Of a DNA stretch of 11,053 nucleotides, positions 8,650-11,053 are shown piece by piece. The notes below the pieces were generated by a model. It ran no database searches and was not told the origin of the DNA. It saw only the letters and a list, made by a program, of their open reading frames with translations. Location: the NCBI GenBank assembly GCA_035317605.1, contig DATHGT010000252.1, forward strand, positions 1 to 11,053, read 5' to 3'. The first letter of the stretch is position 1. The number at the start of each line of letters is the position of its first letter. The stretch comes from DATHGT01 sp035317605 (GTDB taxonomy: Bacteria; Methylomirabilota; Methylomirabilia; Rokubacteriales; CSP1-6). The position numbers and the translations under genes are program-made.

Positions 8650-9114
8650 TTGACCGCGACTCAAGGGCGAGAGGTTGTTGTGTACACTGACGGGGCTTGC
8701 GCGGGGAATCCGGGGCCGGGGGGGTGGGCGGCGATCATCATCGAGGGTGGTGAGGAGCGCGCGGTCTCGGGCGGGGAGCGGTCGACCACGAATCAGCGGA
8801 TGGAGCTGATGGGGGCCATCGAGGGGCTGGCGGCGATCGACGGGCGGCGGCGCGTGCACCTGCACACCGACAGCGCGTACGTGATGAATTGCTTTCGCGA
8901 CCGCTGGTACGAGCGGTGGGAGCGAACCGGCTGGGTCAACGCCGCCAAGCAGCCCGTGGCCAACCGTGACCTCTGGGAGCGCTTGATCGCCCAGACGCGG
9001 CGCCACGAGGTGACCTGGCACAAGGTCAAGGGCCACAGCGGGGATCCGCTGAACGATCGCGTCGACCGTCTGGCCCGCGCCGCCATCGCCTCCGCCGCGA
9101 CATCACCGAGGTAG
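8650..9114 (+). CDS. rnhA: Ribonuclease HI
   Basis: A 154-residue, single-domain RNase HI that cleaves the RNA strand of RNA-DNA hybrids, removing primers and R-loops in the cytoplasm. The catalytic residues are present: D14 in VVVYTDGACAGNPGPGGWA, E52 in NQRMELMG, D74 in HTDSAYV and D139 in NDRVDRLARAA, plus the conserved H129 in KGHSG. Length and order match E. coli RnhA (155). The start is uncertain. TTG 8650 is the only upstream candidate that leaves strand beta-1 complete, but it lacks a visible Shine-Dalgarno. GTG 8680 has GAGAGG close upstream but would cut into the first strand, leaving MYTDG. It lies 54 nt after the zinc-ribbon gene, beyond the hairpin, and 34 nt before the SDR gene. 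Confidence 0.96.
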   Translation: MTATQGREVVVYTDGACAGNPGPGGWAAIIIEGGEERAVSGGERSTTNQRMELMGAIEGLAAIDGRRRVHLHTDSAYVMNCFRDRWYERWERTGWVNAAKQPVANRDLWERLIAQTRRHEVTWHKVKGHSGDPLNDRVDRLARAAIASAATSPR

Positions 9115-9148
9115 ACGCAGCGAACGACTGAGCGAAGGGAGACACACT

Positions 9149-10141
9149 ATGGGGATGCTCGATGGGAAGACGGCGCTGGTGACGGGAGCGGGCCGTGGGA
9201 TCGGTCGCGGGATCGCGATGGCTCTGGCGCGAGCCGGAGCCAAGGTCGTGGTCAACGACCTCGGCACCGGTCTGGACGGCGTGGGGCAGGCGACGAGCGC
9301 GGCCGATGACGTCGTCCGCGAGATCAAGGAGACCGGCGGCGTCGCCGCGTCGAACCACGGCTCGGTGTCCGACTACGCCCAGGCCACCGCGATGGTCGAT
9401 CAGGTCGTCAAGACGTGGGGCCGCATCGACATCCTCGTCAACGTCGCCGGCATCCTGCGCGACCGCATGATCTTCAACATGACCAAGGAAGAATGGGATG
9501 CCGTCATCGCCGTCCATCTCGACGGCACCTTCTTCTGCACGCGGGCGGCCTGCGTGGCCATGCGCGAGCAGAAGGGCGGCCGCATCGTCAGCATGTCGTC
9601 GGTGTCGGCGCTGGGCGCGCCCGGCCAGCCCAACTACGCCGCCGGCAAGGCCGGCATCATCGGGCTCATGTGGTCGACGGCCAACGCGATGGCGAAATAC
9701 AACGTGACCGCGAACACGATCATGCCGAGCGGCGCCACCCGGATGATCGACTCCACGCCCCGCGGCCAGAAGGTCTTCGAGGAGACCGGCAAGTGGCCGA
9801 GCCAGCAGGCGATCGGCACCGAGCGCGACCCCGACAACGTCGCCCCGCTCGTCGTCTACCTGGCCAGCGACGCCGCCGTCCAGGTCAACGGGCAGGTCTT
9901 CCACTCGTTCGGCTACGGCTACACGCTGCTGGCCCAGCCCCAGGCCATTCGCCGGATCGAGGCCGACCGCCGACTCGAGCCCGAGGAGCTGGCGCGGCAT
10001 TTCCCCGACACGATCGGCCGCAAGCTCCAGGAGGCGCCGGGGACGCTCTTCGGCAAGACCCTGGACCAGCGCCCGCCCTCGGAGTGGACGAAGCACGCCA
10101 ACGGCGTGCGCACGTGGCAGCTGCCCACGGAAGACGCCTGA
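9149..10141 (+). CDS. SDR-family dehydrogenase, resembling the (3R)-hydroxyacyl-CoA dehydrogenase unit of multifunctional enzyme 2
   Basis: A 330-residue NAD(P)-dependent short-chain dehydrogenase. The Rossmann motif TGAGRGIG is at 12-19, and D37 in VVVNDLG at the end of strand 2 favours NAD over NADP. The usual NNAG reads NVAG (98-101). The active site has S150, Y163 and K167 (NYAAGK). The segment VHLDGTFFCTRAA (122-134) and the early VNDLG resemble the dehydrogenase of peroxisomal multifunctional enzyme 2, and H123 takes the place of the Asn of the common tetrad, as in that group. A tail of about 75 residues (256-330) goes beyond the normal 250-residue core. The ATG has AAGGGAG (9135-9141) 7 nt upstream. 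Two MaoC-like hydratase genes follow, so it likely oxidises a 3-hydroxyacyl-CoA or related intermediate. The substrate is not readable, and a role with other CoA esters is possible. Confidence 0.9.
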   Translation: MGMLDGKTALVTGAGRGIGRGIAMALARAGAKVVVNDLGTGLDGVGQATSAADDVVREIKETGGVAASNHGSVSDYAQATAMVDQVVKTWGRIDILVNVAGILRDRMIFNMTKEEWDAVIAVHLDGTFFCTRAACVAMREQKGGRIVSMSSVSALGAPGQPNYAAGKAGIIGLMWSTANAMAKYNVTANTIMPSGATRMIDSTPRGQKVFEETGKWPSQQAIGTERDPDNVAPLVVYLASDAAVQVNGQVFHSFGYGYTLLAQPQAIRRIEADRRLEPEELARHFPDTIGRKLQEAPGTLFGKTLDQRPPSEWTKHANGVRTWQLPTEDA

Positions 10142-10155
10142 GCCTTCGATCGTGA

Positions 10156-10193
10156 TCGCGCCGCGGCGGCCGCCAATGACCGCCGCGGCGCGA
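10156..10193 (+). terminator. Perfect 14-bp hairpin between the SDR and MaoC genes (terminator-like, no U-tract)
   Basis: TCGCGCCGCGGCGG (10156-10169) pairs fully with CCGCCGCGGCGCGA (10180-10193) around a 10-nt loop, CCGCCAATGA. It ends 11 nt before the GTG of the next gene and no T-run follows. It could attenuate transcription, protect the upstream message or reduce translation of the MaoC gene. Confidence 0.6.
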
Positions 10194-10204
10194 CGTCATC
10201 GCTC

Positions 10205-10729
10205 GTGACTGAGCGCGCGTTCTCTTCCCACGTCGAGATCGGCCCGCGCCGGTTCCGCGAGCGCCTCGGTCTCGACTTCGAGGAGTTCGCGGCCGGTCAG
10301 GTCTTCAAGCACCGCCCCGGCCTGACCATCTCCCAGCAGGACAACGTCGAGGAAGCGCTCGACACCCTCAATCGGGCGATGCTCCACTACGACGCGCAGT
10401 ACGCGGCGCACACCGAGTGGGGCCGGCCGCTGGTCGTCAGCACCCTGACTGTCCAGCGCGTCATCGGCATGACCGGCAAGACCTTCGGCAAGCGCGGCCG
10501 CGTGCTCGGTTTCGGCGAGATCGCGCTTCGCCATCCCGTGTTCGGCGGCGACACGCTCTACGCCGAGACCGAGGTGCGAAGCACGCGTGACGACGGCCAT
10601 CCATCGTGGGGGCGTCTCGCGCTGTTCACCCGCGGCGTGAACCAGGACGGCGCCCTCGTGTGCGAGATCTCGTGGGAGATCGAGGTCTACAAGCGCGGCG
10701 CGCTGCCGTTCGCCGAGGCCGGGTACTGA
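10205..10729 (+). CDS. MaoC-like hot-dog dehydratase, probable catalytic subunit
   Basis: A 174-residue single hot-dog-fold protein of the MaoC hydratase group, related in appearance to the halves of mesaconyl-CoA / methylmalyl-CoA dehydratases, which add or remove water on enoyl-CoA-type esters. The N-terminal LDFEEFAAGQVFKHRPG (23-39) and the stretch TLNRAMLHYDAQYAA (54-68) are typical. N56 and H61 form an Asx-x4-His pair at the place of the hydratase catalytic dyad. The GTG start has no clear Shine-Dalgarno and follows a strong hairpin by 11 nt. No better in-frame start is seen. A paralogous gene starts 4 nt after the stop, so the two products probably form a heterodimer equivalent to the two-domain enzymes. 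The upstream SDR would act on the hydrated product. The substrate is unknown. Confidence 0.88.
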   Translation: MTERAFSSHVEIGPRRFRERLGLDFEEFAAGQVFKHRPGLTISQQDNVEEALDTLNRAMLHYDAQYAAHTEWGRPLVVSTLTVQRVIGMTGKTFGKRGRVLGFGEIALRHPVFGGDTLYAETEVRSTRDDGHPSWGRLALFTRGVNQDGALVCEISWEIEVYKRGALPFAEAGY

Positions 10730-10733
10730 ACGG

Positions 10734-11053
10734 ATGCCGCGCTTCGGTTCGCACCGCCCGCTCGCGCCCAACGTCTTCATGGAAATCGAGGGCATCGACT
10801 TCGAGGATTTCGAGGTCGGCCAGGTCTTCGAGCACCGCCCCGGCCGCACGTTCACCGCGCTCGAGAACCTGCTGCACACCGTGCGGTCGCTCGATGTGTC
10901 CCCGCGCGTCGTCGACCGCCACTACGCCGAGCGTGTCCACGGCGGCGATCAGACGATCGGCGAGACGTTCGTGCTCGGTGTGGTCACCGCGCTGACGACG
11001 AAAACCTTCGGCAGGGTCGTCGCCAACCTCGGCTGGAAGGACGTGAGGTTTCC
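10734..11053 (+). CDS. MaoC-like hot-dog protein, second subunit lacking the catalytic histidine (3' end off the window)
   Basis: An open frame from ATG 10734 runs to the right edge (106 complete codons), so the gene is partial. Residues 19-37 (EGIDFEDFEVGQVFEHRPG) line up with LDFEEFAAGQVFKHRPG of the preceding gene, and KTFG recurs in both, so the two are paralogues. Where the first protein has N-x4-H, this one has D54-x4-V59 (LDVSPRVVD), so the catalytic His is absent. The start is 4 nt past the previous stop, implying tight coupling. In two-domain eukaryotic and bacterial hydratases one half is often degenerate and contributes substrate binding; the same is inferred here. Confidence 0.85.
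   Translation, partial: MPRFGSHRPLAPNVFMEIEGIDFEDFEVGQVFEHRPGRTFTALENLLHTVRSLDVSPRVVDRHYAERVHGGDQTIGETFVLGVVTALTTKTFGRVVANLGWKDVRF

Overview
The window is a high-GC bacterial chromosomal segment carrying mostly housekeeping genes. Its core is a macromolecular-synthesis cluster, rpsU (ribosomal protein S21), mutS2, dnaG (primase) and rpoD (primary sigma factor), all on the + strand between about 1.2 and 7.6 kb. A CAT-anticodon tRNA gene and a C4 zinc-ribbon coiled-coil protein gene follow, then rnhA (ribonuclease HI) and the start of a lipid or acyl-CoA metabolism cluster: one SDR dehydrogenase and two MaoC hot-dog hydratase genes, the second cut by the right edge. The only convincing - strand gene is a membrane ion transporter at the left edge (1-1107), which is cut at its C-terminus and diverges from rpsU. 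GC-rich codon usage, frequent GTG/TTG starts, the order rpsU-mutS2-dnaG-rpoD and the SDR/MaoC neighbourhood would fit an uncultured soil or sediment lineage such as Candidatus Rokubacteria (Methylomirabilota). That placement is inference from general resemblance, and a deltaproteobacterial-type lineage cannot be excluded.

Layout: 1-1107 (-) transporter; 1108-1210 divergent promoter region; 1211-1405 rpsU; 1406-1490 short GC-rich spacer with a small hairpin; 1491-3851 mutS2; 3851-5728 dnaG, starting within the mutS2 stop codon (TAGTG); 5735-7597 rpoD, whose ribosome-binding site lies in the last dnaG codons just after a hairpin; 7624-7695 tRNA; 7696-7890 non-coding spacer with a 57-bp tandem duplication between two copies of ATTTATC; 7891-8595 zinc-ribbon protein, whose stop codon sits in the loop of a 12-bp hairpin; 8650-9114 rnhA; 9149-10141 SDR; 10142-10204 spacer with a perfect 14-bp hairpin; 10205-10729 MaoC-like protein 1; 10734-11053 MaoC-like protein 2 (partial).

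Functionally, the first block links translation initiation (S21), a ribosome-collision or recombination factor (MutS2), replication priming (DnaG) and global transcription (RpoD). This resembles the classic rpsU-dnaG-rpoD operon with mutS2 placed between rpsU and dnaG. The last block looks like a hydratase/dehydrogenase module resembling the (R)-specific route of peroxisomal multifunctional enzyme 2; its substrate cannot be read from the sequence.

I found no CRISPR array, transposase, phage gene, toxin-antitoxin pair or clearly new system. The points most worth a second look are the insertion in the DnaG TOPRIM domain, the altered Smr motif in MutS2, the structured tandem repeat after the tRNA, the strong hairpins at gene boundaries, and the paired hot-dog genes of which the second lacks the catalytic histidine.
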